The notes under the pieces were generated by a model that worked only from the letters and a program-made list of their open reading frames with translations, ran no database searches and had not been told where the DNA came from. The position numbers were made by a program, and so were the translations under genes. Of a stretch of DNA of 64,000 nt, positions 1 through 7,760 are shown in pieces (the stretch's first letter is position 1; every line of letters starts with the position of its first letter). This stretch comes from Sphingobacteriaceae bacterium (GTDB lineage Bacteria; Bacteroidota; Bacteroidia; UBA7662), in NCBI GenBank assembly GCA_013824115.1, contig PNNG01000005.1, positions 67,075 to 131,074 of the forward strand, given 5' to 3'.

Positions 1-394
1 AACGGTCGGCAAACATCAATCCGGCCAATTCGTAAGGCCCTTGTTCAAAGCGGCGCTCTTGGTTCAAGCGTACCTCATCGAGCATGGCCTCCGAAATTTG
101 TAGTCCGGTATCCGACGAGCAATAGAGCAATTCGTTCTTGTAATTGTAAATGAAAATCTGTTCGCCTATCAGTTCGGCCGCTCCCAATGCCCGCAATTCT
201 TGTAAGCGCTCTGGCTCTAAGCCTTCCACCTCCATCATCAATACAGTGCGGTTCATGGCCGATGCCTTGAGCTGTTCGTAAAAGCGGCTCTCACGGTAAC
301 TGGCCGAAACAAAATAAATGGCCAACGAAGCCAGCAACTGAATGAGGGCCACTATGACCACAAATTGTAACGTAAGCCGACTTCTGATTTGCAT
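1..394 (-). CDS. Sensor histidine kinase, N-terminal part (cut by window edge)
   Basis: The start codon shares one base with the stop of the response regulator (TGATG), so the two are translationally coupled. The visible 131 residues begin MQIRSRLTLQFVV and contain one strong hydrophobic helix at about residues 8-30, followed by a soluble stretch that would be the periplasmic sensor domain. HAMP, HisKA and ATPase domains would lie beyond base 1. The kinase call rests on position next to an OmpR-type regulator and on this membrane-sensor layout. The stimulus is unknown. Confidence 0.75.
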   Translation of the reverse strand, partial: MQIRSRLTLQFVVIVALIQLLASLAIYFVSASYRESRFYEQLKASAMNRTVLMMEVEGLEPERLQELRALGAAELIGEQIFIYNYKNELLYCSSDTGLQISEAMLDEVRLNQERRFEQGPYELAGLMFADR

Positions 395-1065
395 CAGGCA
401 TCAATCATATAGCCCATTCCAATAAGAGTTTGAATGAGCTTGGTTTCGTGGTCCTTGTCGATCTTCTTGCGTAAAAAATTCACATAAACGTCTACCACAT
501 TGGTGCCGGTATCGAAATGAATGTCCCACACATCGGCTGCAATTTGCTGGCGCGATACCACCTTGCCTTTGTGTTGCATAAGGTAGCTGAGCAGGGCGTA
601 TTCCTTGGCAGTGAGTGAAATGGGTTGGCCCGCACGTATGGCGACTTTTTTATCGGTATCAATTTCCAAATCTCCGGCAATGAGTTTGGGCTCCATGGCA
701 GCCGGGTTCGACCTGCGGACCAAAGCCTTGATGCGCGCCAATAGCTCGCTGAACTCGAAAGGCTTCACCAGATAATCGTCGGCGCCCGATTCAAAGCCAG
801 CCAGTTTGTCTTCACTGGTGCCCAGGGCAGTCAGCATCAAAATGGGCAAACGTGGTTGGCTTTTACGCAAGGCAACGCACACTTCGCGGCCGTTCATGCC
901 AGGCAGAAGCAGGTCGAGCACCAAAAGGTCGAAGCGCTTTTCTTCTGCCAAACGCTTGCCATTGAGGCCATCGAAAGCAACTTCTACCTGGTAACCCGCT
1001 TCTTCGAGGCCCTGGCGGATGAATGCTGCTACTTTTTGCTCGTCTTCTACTACCAGGATTTTCAT
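394..1065 (-). CDS. OmpR/PhoB-family response regulator
   Basis: This is a 223-residue DNA-binding response regulator. The receiver domain (about 1-120) has the acidic pair at E7/D8, the phospho-acceptor D51 in LVLDLLLPG, the conserved T near residue 79 (MLTA) and K near 101 (LVKPFE). The winged-helix output domain (about 125-222) ends in the usual VVDVYVNFLRKKID...GMGY pattern. It starts 4 bases after the carB stop and overlaps the kinase gene by one base, so carB, regulator and kinase may be one transcript. Its targets cannot be read from the sequence. The length is normal for the family. Confidence 0.95.
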   Translation of the reverse strand: MKILVVEDEQKVAAFIRQGLEEAGYQVEVAFDGLNGKRLAEEKRFDLLVLDLLLPGMNGREVCVALRKSQPRLPILMLTALGTSEDKLAGFESGADDYLVKPFEFSELLARIKALVRRSNPAAMEPKLIAGDLEIDTDKKVAIRAGQPISLTAKEYALLSYLMQHKGKVVSRQQIAADVWDIHFDTGTNVVDVYVNFLRKKIDKDHETKLIQTLIGMGYMIDA

Positions 1066-1069
1066 GATT

Positions 1070-3889
1070 TTATCGGCTTAGGTACATCGACTTCCGCTTG
1101 TACAACTCCCGGAAATAGGGGTCCTTTAAGTCTTTGATGAAGCGGATGGCCTCGCCGGTCGACTTCATCTCAGGGCCCAATTCCTTGTTGACATTTGGAA
1201 ACTTCTCGAAAGAAAACACAGGTTCTTTAATTGCCCAACCTTCTAATCGTTTTTTAATGTCGAAATCCTTGAGTTTGTGGGTGCCCAACATCACTTTGGT
1301 GGCAATGTTTACAAAAGGAACGTCATAGGCCTTGGCTAGGAAAGGCACCGTGCGCGAAGCCCTGGGGTTGGCTTCGATCACATACACCAATTCGTTTTTG
1401 ATAGCAAACTGCACATTCATCAAGCCTCTGATGTTGAGGGCATGCGCCAGTTTCTTGGTGTATTCTTCCATCTGCAGTACCACCAAAGGCGAAAGCCCAA
1501 AAGGAGGCAGCACCGAGTTTGAATCGCCCGAGTGAATGCCTGCAGGCTCAATGTGCTCCATTACGCCACACAATACCACGTCTTCACCATCGCAGATGCA
1601 GTCGGTTTCGGCTTCCATGGCCCGGTCGAGGAAGTGATCGATGAGGATGCGGTTGCCCGGAATTTTCCGCAGCAAATCTACCACCGCATGCTCCAACTCT
1701 TCTTCGTTGATGACGATGCTCATGCCTTGTCCGCCCAGTACATAACTCGGACGCACCAGTACCGGATAACCTACCTCACGCGCAATTTCGATGGCTTCTT
1801 CCGCTGTTTCTGCCACGCCGTATTTGGGATAAGGGATGTCGAGCTCCTTGAGCAAATCGCTGAATCGGCCGCGGTCTTCGGCCAGGTCCATGTTGGTGAA
1901 ATCGGTACCGATGATTTTAATACCGGCATTTTCGAGGTGTTCAGCCAACTTCAGTGCTGTTTGGCCACCCAGCTGCACAATCACCCCCTCGGGTTGCTCG
2001 TGCTCCACAATGTCGAGCAGGTGTTCCCAAAAAACAGGCTCAAAATACAGCTTGTCGGCCATGTTGAAATCGGTACTGACTGTTTCGGGATTGCAATTGA
2101 TCATGATGGCTTCGTAACCTACCTCGCGGGCGGCCAACAAACCATGCACACAGCTGTAGTCGAATTCGATGCCCTGGCCAATGCGGTTGGGACCCGAACC
2201 AAGTACGATGATTTTTTTCTTGTCGCTTTTTACCGACTCGTTTTCACTGTCATAAGCACTGTAGTAGTACGGCGTTTGGGCTTCAAATTCGGCCGCACAA
2301 GTGTCAACCAATTTCCAAACGCGGTTGAGGCCCAATTCCTTGCGGCGGGCACGCACCATGGCCTCGGTGGTGCCTTCGCCCAATACATGGGCTATTTGGG
2401 CATCGCAGAAGCCGTTTTTCTTGAGCTCCTCGAAGAGGCCTTTCGACAAAGAGTTGAGGGTATAACGACGCAGCTCCTGGGTTAAATCAACCAGATGCTG
2501 AATTTGTTTGAGGAACCATCGGTCGATGCGGGTGGCTTTCTGCACCGATTTTACCGGTACGCCCAAGGCCAAGGCATCGTATACGTGGAACAGGCGGTCC
2601 CAGCTGGCATTCTCAAGGCTGTGCATCAGCTTGTCGAGGTTGCGTTCTTCCTTGCCGTCCGCACCAATGCCTAGGCGGTTGATCTCGAGGCTCTGACAAG
2701 CCTTCTGCAGGGCTTCATTGAAGCTGCGGCCAATGCCCATCACTTCGCCTACCGATTTCATCTGGAAGCCAAGCGTTCGGTCGGCACCGGGAAATTTATC
2801 GAAGTTCCACTTCGGAATTTTCACAATCACATAGTCGAGCGTGGGCTCAAAATAAGCCGAAGTGCTCATGGTGATTTGGTTGGGCAACTCGTCGAGGTTG
2901 TAGCCAATGGCGAGCTTGGCAGCGATTTTAGCAATGGGATAACCCGTGGCTTTGGAGGCAAGTGCCGATGAACGCGAAACGCGCGGGTTGATTTCGATGG
3001 CGATGAGCTCTTCGGTTTCGGGATTCATGGCAAACTGCACATTACATCCACCGGCGAAGTTGCCAATGGCACGCATCATTTTGATGGCCTGGTTGCGCAT
3101 GTCCTGAAAAGCGGTGTCGCTCAAGGTCATGGCCGGTGCCACCGTAATGCTGTCGCCCGTATGGATGCCCATGGGGTCGAAATTCTCGATGGTACAGATG
3201 ATGCACACATTGTCGTTGTTGTCGCGCAGCAGCTCCAACTCGTATTCTTTCCAGCCCAAAACCGCCTTGTCTATCAATACCTCGTGGGTAGGCGAGGCTT
3301 GCAAACCCCGCATGAGGGCCTTTTCAAAATCTTCTTTGTGTCGAATGACCGCACCACCCGTACCACCCAAGGTGTAAGAGGGACGAATTACCAATGGAAA
3401 GCCAATCTCTTCGGCGGCTTCCTTTCCCTCGAGGAAGGAGTTGGCAATTTTCGATGGCGCCACGGCTACCCCAATTTGGCCCATCAACTTGCGGAATTCT
3501 TCGCGGTTTTCGGTGGTTTCGATGGCTGCAATGTCTACCCCGATCATACGTACGCCATACTTCTCCCAAATGCCCAATTCATCGGCCTCTTTACACAAAT
3601 TGAGCGCCGTTTGGCCGCCCATGGTAGGTAATACGGCATCAATGCGGCGCTCTTGCAAAATCTGCTCTATCGATTCAACCGTGAGGGGGAGCAGGTACAC
3701 ATGGTCGGCGGTCACCCGGTCGGTCATGATGGTAGCCGGATTCGAGTTGATGAGCGCCACCTCTATGCCTTCCTGCTTGAGCGACCGGGCTGCTTGTGAG
3801 CCTGAATAGTCGAATTCACAGGCCTGGCCAATGACGATAGGGCCTGAGCCTACAATGAGCACCGATTTGATGGAGTTGTCCCTGGGCAT
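1070..3889 (-). CDS. carB: Carbamoyl-phosphate synthase large subunit, short form
   Basis: CarB makes carbamoyl phosphate from bicarbonate, ammonia (from glutamine via CarA) and two ATP, feeding pyrimidine and arginine synthesis. The protein has the two homologous ATP-grasp halves. The first begins with VLIVGSGPIVIGQ and the second, near residue 555, with IIVLGSGPNRIGQGIEFDYS. Both carry the ENREEF/EDRGRF-type signatures and the MKS(V/T)GE ends. At 939 residues it stops about 20 residues after the second MKSTGE and so lacks the roughly 130-residue C-terminal MGS-like allosteric domain of the 1,073-residue E. coli enzyme. I believe this short form is normal in Flavobacteriia. No carA is adjacent. 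A TATCTTTG box lies 44 bases upstream of the start. Confidence 0.97.
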   Translation of the reverse strand: MPRDNSIKSVLIVGSGPIVIGQACEFDYSGSQAARSLKQEGIEVALINSNPATIMTDRVTADHVYLLPLTVESIEQILQERRIDAVLPTMGGQTALNLCKEADELGIWEKYGVRMIGVDIAAIETTENREEFRKLMGQIGVAVAPSKIANSFLEGKEAAEEIGFPLVIRPSYTLGGTGGAVIRHKEDFEKALMRGLQASPTHEVLIDKAVLGWKEYELELLRDNNDNVCIICTIENFDPMGIHTGDSITVAPAMTLSDTAFQDMRNQAIKMMRAIGNFAGGCNVQFAMNPETEELIAIEINPRVSRSSALASKATGYPIAKIAAKLAIGYNLDELPNQITMSTSAYFEPTLDYVIVKIPKWNFDKFPGADRTLGFQMKSVGEVMGIGRSFNEALQKACQSLEINRLGIGADGKEERNLDKLMHSLENASWDRLFHVYDALALGVPVKSVQKATRIDRWFLKQIQHLVDLTQELRRYTLNSLSKGLFEELKKNGFCDAQIAHVLGEGTTEAMVRARRKELGLNRVWKLVDTCAAEFEAQTPYYYSAYDSENESVKSDKKKIIVLGSGPNRIGQGIEFDYSCVHGLLAAREVGYEAIMINCNPETVSTDFNMADKLYFEPVFWEHLLDIVEHEQPEGVIVQLGGQTALKLAEHLENAGIKIIGTDFTNMDLAEDRGRFSDLLKELDIPYPKYGVAETAEEAIEIAREVGYPVLVRPSYVLGGQGMSIVINEEELEHAVVDLLRKIPGNRILIDHFLDRAMEAETDCICDGEDVVLCGVMEHIEPAGIHSGDSNSVLPPFGLSPLVVLQMEEYTKKLAHALNIRGLMNVQFAIKNELVYVIEANPRASRTVPFLAKAYDVPFVNIATKVMLGTHKLKDFDIKKRLEGWAIKEPVFSFEKFPNVNKELGPEMKSTGEAIRFIKDLKDPYFRELYKRKSMYLSR

Positions 3890-3932
3890 GGAGAGTGGTT
3901 ATAATATGGTTTGGGGGGATTTCAAAATTGTG

Positions 3933-3940
3933 CAAAGATA
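3933..3940 (-). promoter_or_regulatory. Bacteroidota -7 box for carB
   Basis: On the minus strand this reads TATCTTTG, an exact match to the Bacteroidota TAnnTTTG -7 element, with 43 bases between it and the carB start. No clear -33 TTTG was found at the expected distance. Confidence 0.6.
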
Positions 3941-3968
3941 GCAAATTGCGGCATGGGTACGAAGGCTT

Positions 3969-5198
3969 TTAAGGCTTCGGGGAATGCGCTTCCAGTCGTT
4001 CTAGCCAGCTATGTGCTTCAACCAAGTCGATGCTGCCTCGGTCGTAGCTCAGTCGGTCGTTTTGGTTGAAAGTAACGATGGTGCCCGTTTGCAAACCGAA
4101 GTAGGCCATGGCCTCGAGCAAGCCATTTACTTCTCGATCGAGGTTTTCGGGCGTTACTTCGTAGCAAACCTGTACCAATTGCTGACATTGACCCTGCTTC
4201 ATCAGCACAAAGTCGCATTCATGCTTTTCGGAGAAGTAAAAGAGGTCACTACTCACCCTGCGTAAGGCCAAGTACACCAAGTTTTCGAGTTTCCTGCCCA
4301 GGTCCTCTTGCATGGAGCCACTGTTGGCCTGCACGATGCCCGGGTCAACCACGTATATTTTACGGGGATTAACCAGTTGCTTGCGGGTAGAGGGACTGTA
4401 TTTGGGTAAGTAGAAGCATAAATAAGCATCTTCTAGATAGCTCATGTATTCGAGGAGGGTAGATTTTGATTTGAGGTCGATGAGACTCATCAAGCGACTG
4501 GCGGTGAAAAGCTTACCTACATTGGATAGCAGGTACCAGGCGAGGCGTTGCAGACTCTTTACGTCGCGCAGGGCGTAGCGCACTGCGATGTCGCGCAGCA
4601 GTATGTCTTCAAGCAGATGTTGCAGTATTTCGTCGCGTTGGTATTTCACATACTCGGGAAATCCGCCTTGATGGAGGTATTTGAGCAGGGTTTTTTCGCT
4701 GGCGACTTTCTTTTCAAAGGCCAAATACTCCCCAAACGAAAAGGGAAACAGTTCGAACGAAACATGCCGTCCGGTGAGTTTGGTGCCGAGCTCTTTGCTC
4801 AACAAGGAGGCATTGGAACCCGTTATTACCACACGATAGCCCGTGTCGAGCAAGTGCCGTATGTAGCGCTCCCAGTCTTCCACCACCTGTATTTCATCTA
4901 AAAACAGCGTTTTGCAACCCATTTCTGCCAGCAATTCATCCAGCCTGCTGTAATCGAATTTATCGAAAGGATACAGCTTAGGATCTTCAAAATTGAGGTA
5001 ATAGCTGCCTTCGCCAGTAGTGCCTAATAGCTGGTGTAGCAGGGTGCTTTTGCCGCTTCGGCGCACACCGCTTATGATGAGCGCGTGGCTTTCTGGCAAA
5101 AAAAGCTTTTGATGTACGCGTCGCTCTAGTCCGTGCGACTTGGTTTGAAGCTGTGAAAGCTGCGTTTTAAGCACGTTTTTGAGGGTAGACTTGAGCAT
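3969..5198 (-). CDS. AAA ATPase with DUF4143 C-terminal domain
   Basis: This 409-residue protein has a Walker A motif GVRRSGKST near residue 45, a Walker B/box II LFLDEIQ near residue 98, and a sensor-1 region VVITGSNASLLS, all typical of the AAA_14/DUF4143 ATPases that are abundant in Bacteroidota and archaea. The C-terminal third (LVNPRKIYVVDPGI and ECDFVLM...LVQVCYEV) resembles the DUF4143 domain, whose end looks like a degenerate PD-(D/E)XK fold. The biological role of this family is not established. The gene is monocistronic, and its promoter lies inside a remarkable tandem dyad array that starts 11 bases upstream of the ATG. Confidence 0.9.
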   Translation of the reverse strand: MLKSTLKNVLKTQLSQLQTKSHGLERRVHQKLFLPESHALIISGVRRSGKSTLLHQLLGTTGEGSYYLNFEDPKLYPFDKFDYSRLDELLAEMGCKTLFLDEIQVVEDWERYIRHLLDTGYRVVITGSNASLLSKELGTKLTGRHVSFELFPFSFGEYLAFEKKVASEKTLLKYLHQGGFPEYVKYQRDEILQHLLEDILLRDIAVRYALRDVKSLQRLAWYLLSNVGKLFTASRLMSLIDLKSKSTLLEYMSYLEDAYLCFYLPKYSPSTRKQLVNPRKIYVVDPGIVQANSGSMQEDLGRKLENLVYLALRRVSSDLFYFSEKHECDFVLMKQGQCQQLVQVCYEVTPENLDREVNGLLEAMAYFGLQTGTIVTFNQNDRLSYDRGSIDLVEAHSWLERLEAHSPKP

Positions 5199-5208
5199 CG
5201 GTAATATT

Positions 5209-5340
5209 GTTTGTTACAAATGTACAAAATCGTTTGTTAATAACAGCCATTATTGTTGTTTAGAAACAAACACATTAGTTCGTTAGCGACAAACAAATCT
5301 GTTCGTTAATATCGAACAATTTTGTTCGGCGGAGACGAAC
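5209..5340. repeat. Six tandem 23-bp units, each an imperfect dyad GTTYG-N7-CRAAC
   Basis: Units start at 5209, 5232, 5255, 5278, 5301 and 5324, exactly 23 bases apart. Each is a 17-base imperfect inverted repeat followed by a 6-base A/T-rich spacer. The best units are 5301-5317 (GTTCG, 7 bases, CGAAC) and 5324-5340 (GTTCG, 7 bases, CGAAC). Units at 5255 and 5278 have GTTGT/CAAAC and GTTCG/CAAAC arms. The units nearest the ATPase gene have decayed right arms. The array overlaps the -7 box of the ATPase gene, so it is more likely an operator or other protein-binding array than a neutral repeat. Confidence 0.85.
5217..5224 (-). promoter_or_regulatory. -7 box for the DUF4143 ATPase gene
   Basis: On the minus strand this reads TACATTTG, an exact TAnnTTTG match 18 bases upstream of the ATG. 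It lies within the array unit nearest the gene, so binding at the array would affect transcription initiation. Confidence 0.55.
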
Positions 5341-5596
5341 AGGTAGTCGGGTGTTCACATGAAGCATTGAAATGTTCCTACCTGGATTTATGACATAAAT
5401 CGGGACGCATGAGGTGCTAGCACAACCTTGGAAATAAGCCGTAGTACTCAGGAGCGAGTAAGATGAGCCTTAACCGACTACAGGCAACCCATCTTCTTTG
5501 GAGTGTGAGAGGCTTGTTACTTCAAAAAACAATCCTAAGCCTTCAAAGAACGCTTTTTATTACTTGCCATACATGGCTATGAAAGGCTACAAACAG
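5341..5596. other. Non-coding stretch with a self-complementary segment (about 5430-5520)
   Basis: No plausible coding frame was found. Between about 5430 and 5520 several complementary stretches nest: GTAGT with ACTAC, TACTC with GAGTA (hairpin with a 6-base loop), and AAGATG with CATCTT. This could be a structured RNA or the remnant of one, such as a group II intron or retroelement. I could not identify the family. Confidence 0.35.
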
Positions 5597-5624
5597 AAAA
5601 GCAGCACCCTCGGGTACTGCTTTT
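5597..5624 (-). terminator. Hairpin terminator downstream of pckG
   Basis: A stem of 13 positions with one mismatch (AAAAGCAG.ACCC / GGGT.CTGCTTTT) and a 2-base loop lies 17 bases beyond the pckG stop. The T run is longer on the plus strand (six T) than on the minus strand, so it may work in both directions. Confidence 0.7.
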
Positions 5625-5641
5625 TTGATGGTTAGCCGGCA

Positions 5642-7504
5642 TCAAATGCGCTCAGGTGCCATGCCCCACTTCTCGGGCGAACGCCAGAGCGACGATAACA
5701 TCAGCTCGCGCATGAAGATGAACTCCTTCGGAAGCTTGTCGTACATGCGGCCAAACAATTCGTCGTGGCTGAGGACTTCTTGCTTCCAGGTTTCGCGATC
5801 CACAAGCATGATGTTTTCAAACTGCTCGCGGCTGAAGTCGAGGCCTTCCCAGTTGATGTCTTCGTAGCGTGGCATCCAGCCAACAGGACTTTCTACAGCG
5901 CCGGTGCGGCCTTGCACGCGACCGATGATCCACTCCAACACACGGGCATTGTCGCCAAAGCCCGGCCAGAGGAAATTGCCATCGGCATCTTTGCGGAACC
6001 AGTTCACCACAAAAATGCGGGGAGGGTTGGGCAAATTGCGGCCAAACTGCAACCAGTGGTTGAAATAGTCGGCCATGTGGTAGCCACAGAAAGGCAACAT
6101 GGCAAATGGGTCGCGACGCACCTTGCCCAGCTCACCAAAAGCAGCGGCGGTCATTTCAGAGCCGATGGTGCTGGCAGCGTAAACGCCAAAGTTCCAATTC
6201 ACCGACTGATACACCAGCGGAACGGTAGTTGAACGGCGGCCACCAAAGATAAAGGCGCTAATAGGCACGCCAGCTGGGTTCTCCCAGTTCTCGTCGAGGC
6301 TAGGGCACTGCGATGCAGGAGCGGTGAAGCGCGCATTGGGGTGGGCTACAGGCTGACCGCTGTTGGGGTCGTGCACCTGGCCTTTCCAATTGATGATGCC
6401 CTCAGGCGCTTGTTTGCTCATGCCTTCCCACCAAACATCGCCATCGGTGGTTACACCCACGTTGGTGAAAATGGTATTGGCCTTTACCGAAGCCATGGCG
6501 TTCGGATTGGTTTTTTCGTTGGTTCCGGGAGCCACGCCAAAATAGCCGGCCTCGGGATTGATGGCGTACAAACGGCCATCTTTGCCTTTTTTGATCCATG
6601 CAATATCGTCGCCTACGGTGGTAATTTCCCAGCCCTTCATTTCTTTTGGCGGAATCAACATCGCAAAATTGGTCTTTCCGCAAGCGCTGGGGAAAGCAGC
6701 TGCCACATAGGTTTTGTCGCCTTTGGGGCTTTTCGCTCCCAAAATCAACATGTGCTCGGCCAACCAGGCCTCATCGCGGGCCATTACCGAAGCAATGCGC
6801 AAAGCGAAGCATTTCTTGCCAAGCAGGGCGTTTCCGCCATAACCTGAACCGTAGCTCACAATGCTGCGCTCTTCGGGGTAATGAACAATGTATTTGGTGG
6901 TAGGATTGCAAGGCCATTTGGCGTCTTGCTGTCCGGGTTGCAAAGGAGCTCCCACGGTGTGGAATGCCTTCACGTATTCGCCATTGGCACCCATATGGTC
7001 GAGGGCGGCCTTGCCCATACGGGTCATGATTTTCATATTGGTAACCACATATTCCGAGTCGGTAATTTCCACACCGTACTGCGAAATATCGCCACCTAGC
7101 GGACCCATGCAAAAAGGAATCACAAACATGGTGCGGCCTTTCATACAACCATCGAGCAAGGGCGCGAGGGTGGTCTTCATTTCGCTGGGGTCCATCCAGT
7201 TGTTGGTCGGGCCAGCATCCTCCATCCGGCGCGAGCAAATGTAGGTGCGGTCTTCCACGCGGGCTACGTCGCTGGGATCGGAGAAACAGGCAAAACTGTT
7301 AGGACGCTTTTCGGCATTGAGCCGGATAAAGGTTCCGGCCGCTACCAGGCGCTCACACATGAGCTGGTATTCGGCATCCGAGCCATCACACCAGTACACC
7401 TGGTCGGGTTTGGCGATGGCCACCATTTCGGCTACCCAATTTTTAAGCTCGGCGTGTTTTACGCTTGCGGAGTAGTCGGCAGGAAGTTGAAGATTGGCTG
7501 ACAT
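5642..7504 (-). CDS. pckG: Phosphoenolpyruvate carboxykinase (GTP)
   Basis: PEPCK converts oxaloacetate and GTP to phosphoenolpyruvate and CO2, the entry step of gluconeogenesis. The sequence is of the GTP class (EC 4.1.1.32). It has the P-loop region FPSACGKTN with the reactive cysteine, the GDDIAWI kinase-2 region, the [14 protein letters not shown] segment and the [14 protein letters not shown] nucleotide-site segment. I chose the start at 7504, giving 620 residues. The frame opens 51 bases further upstream, but that extension ([13 protein letters not shown]...) is not family sequence and the 620-residue form has the usual length. The gene stands alone, with a hairpin terminator downstream. 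No -7 box matching all defined positions was found, only a TACCTTAG-like sequence. Confidence 0.95.
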   Translation of the reverse strand: MSANLQLPADYSASVKHAELKNWVAEMVAIAKPDQVYWCDGSDAEYQLMCERLVAAGTFIRLNAEKRPNSFACFSDPSDVARVEDRTYICSRRMEDAGPTNNWMDPSEMKTTLAPLLDGCMKGRTMFVIPFCMGPLGGDISQYGVEITDSEYVVTNMKIMTRMGKAALDHMGANGEYVKAFHTVGAPLQPGQQDAKWPCNPTTKYIVHYPEERSIVSYGSGYGGNALLGKKCFALRIASVMARDEAWLAEHMLILGAKSPKGDKTYVAAAFPSACGKTNFAMLIPPKEMKGWEITTVGDDIAWIKKGKDGRLYAINPEAGYFGVAPGTNEKTNPNAMASVKANTIFTNVGVTTDGDVWWEGMSKQAPEGIINWKGQVHDPNSGQPVAHPNARFTAPASQCPSLDENWENPAGVPISAFIFGGRRSTTVPLVYQSVNWNFGVYAASTIGSEMTAAAFGELGKVRRDPFAMLPFCGYHMADYFNHWLQFGRNLPNPPRIFVVNWFRKDADGNFLWPGFGDNARVLEWIIGRVQGRTGAVESPVGWMPRYEDINWEGLDFSREQFENIMLVDRETWKQEVLSHDELFGRMYDKLPKEFIFMRELMLSSLWRSPEKWGMAPERI

Positions 7505-7745
7505 AGGCAGTGTTCGTTTGAAATCCGACGCTAAGGTAGCCAAAATACCACACAAAGTGGAGGCGGATATCCGTAATTAATGGGTTAAAATTTACGAGGG
7601 CCATAAAATTCACCTTGAAACAAACGTAGATATTTCGTCATTCCTAAGCGGGAAGCAACCGTCATAAACTTACACTCAGACCAATCATGCATGGCATGTG
7701 CCCAGCTTTCTGAAAAGCAAACTACCTCCACGCCTCCTTAATACC

Positions 7746-7753
7746 TATTTTTG
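7746..7753 (+). promoter_or_regulatory. -7 box for the E1 fusion gene
   Basis: TATTTTTG matches TAnnTTTG exactly and ends 7 bases before the ATG at 7761. The transcript would have almost no leader. This also argues against the in-frame ATG at 7698, which would lie upstream of the promoter box. Confidence 0.65.
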
Positions 7754-7760
7754 CAACATC

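Noticed and set aside
1532-2485. Long plus-strand open frame of 317 codons opposite carB
   Set aside because: It is antisense to conserved carB sequence and has no recognisable domain; GC-rich codon structure of carB explains it.
5209-5340. CRISPR-like array of short repeats
   Set aside because: The repeat unit is 17 bases with constant 6-base spacers. CRISPR repeats are longer and spacers are about 30 bases. There are no cas genes.
7698-7760. Longer N-terminus for the E1 fusion
   Set aside because: The extra 21 residues lie upstream of and across an exact -7 box and have no E1 similarity.
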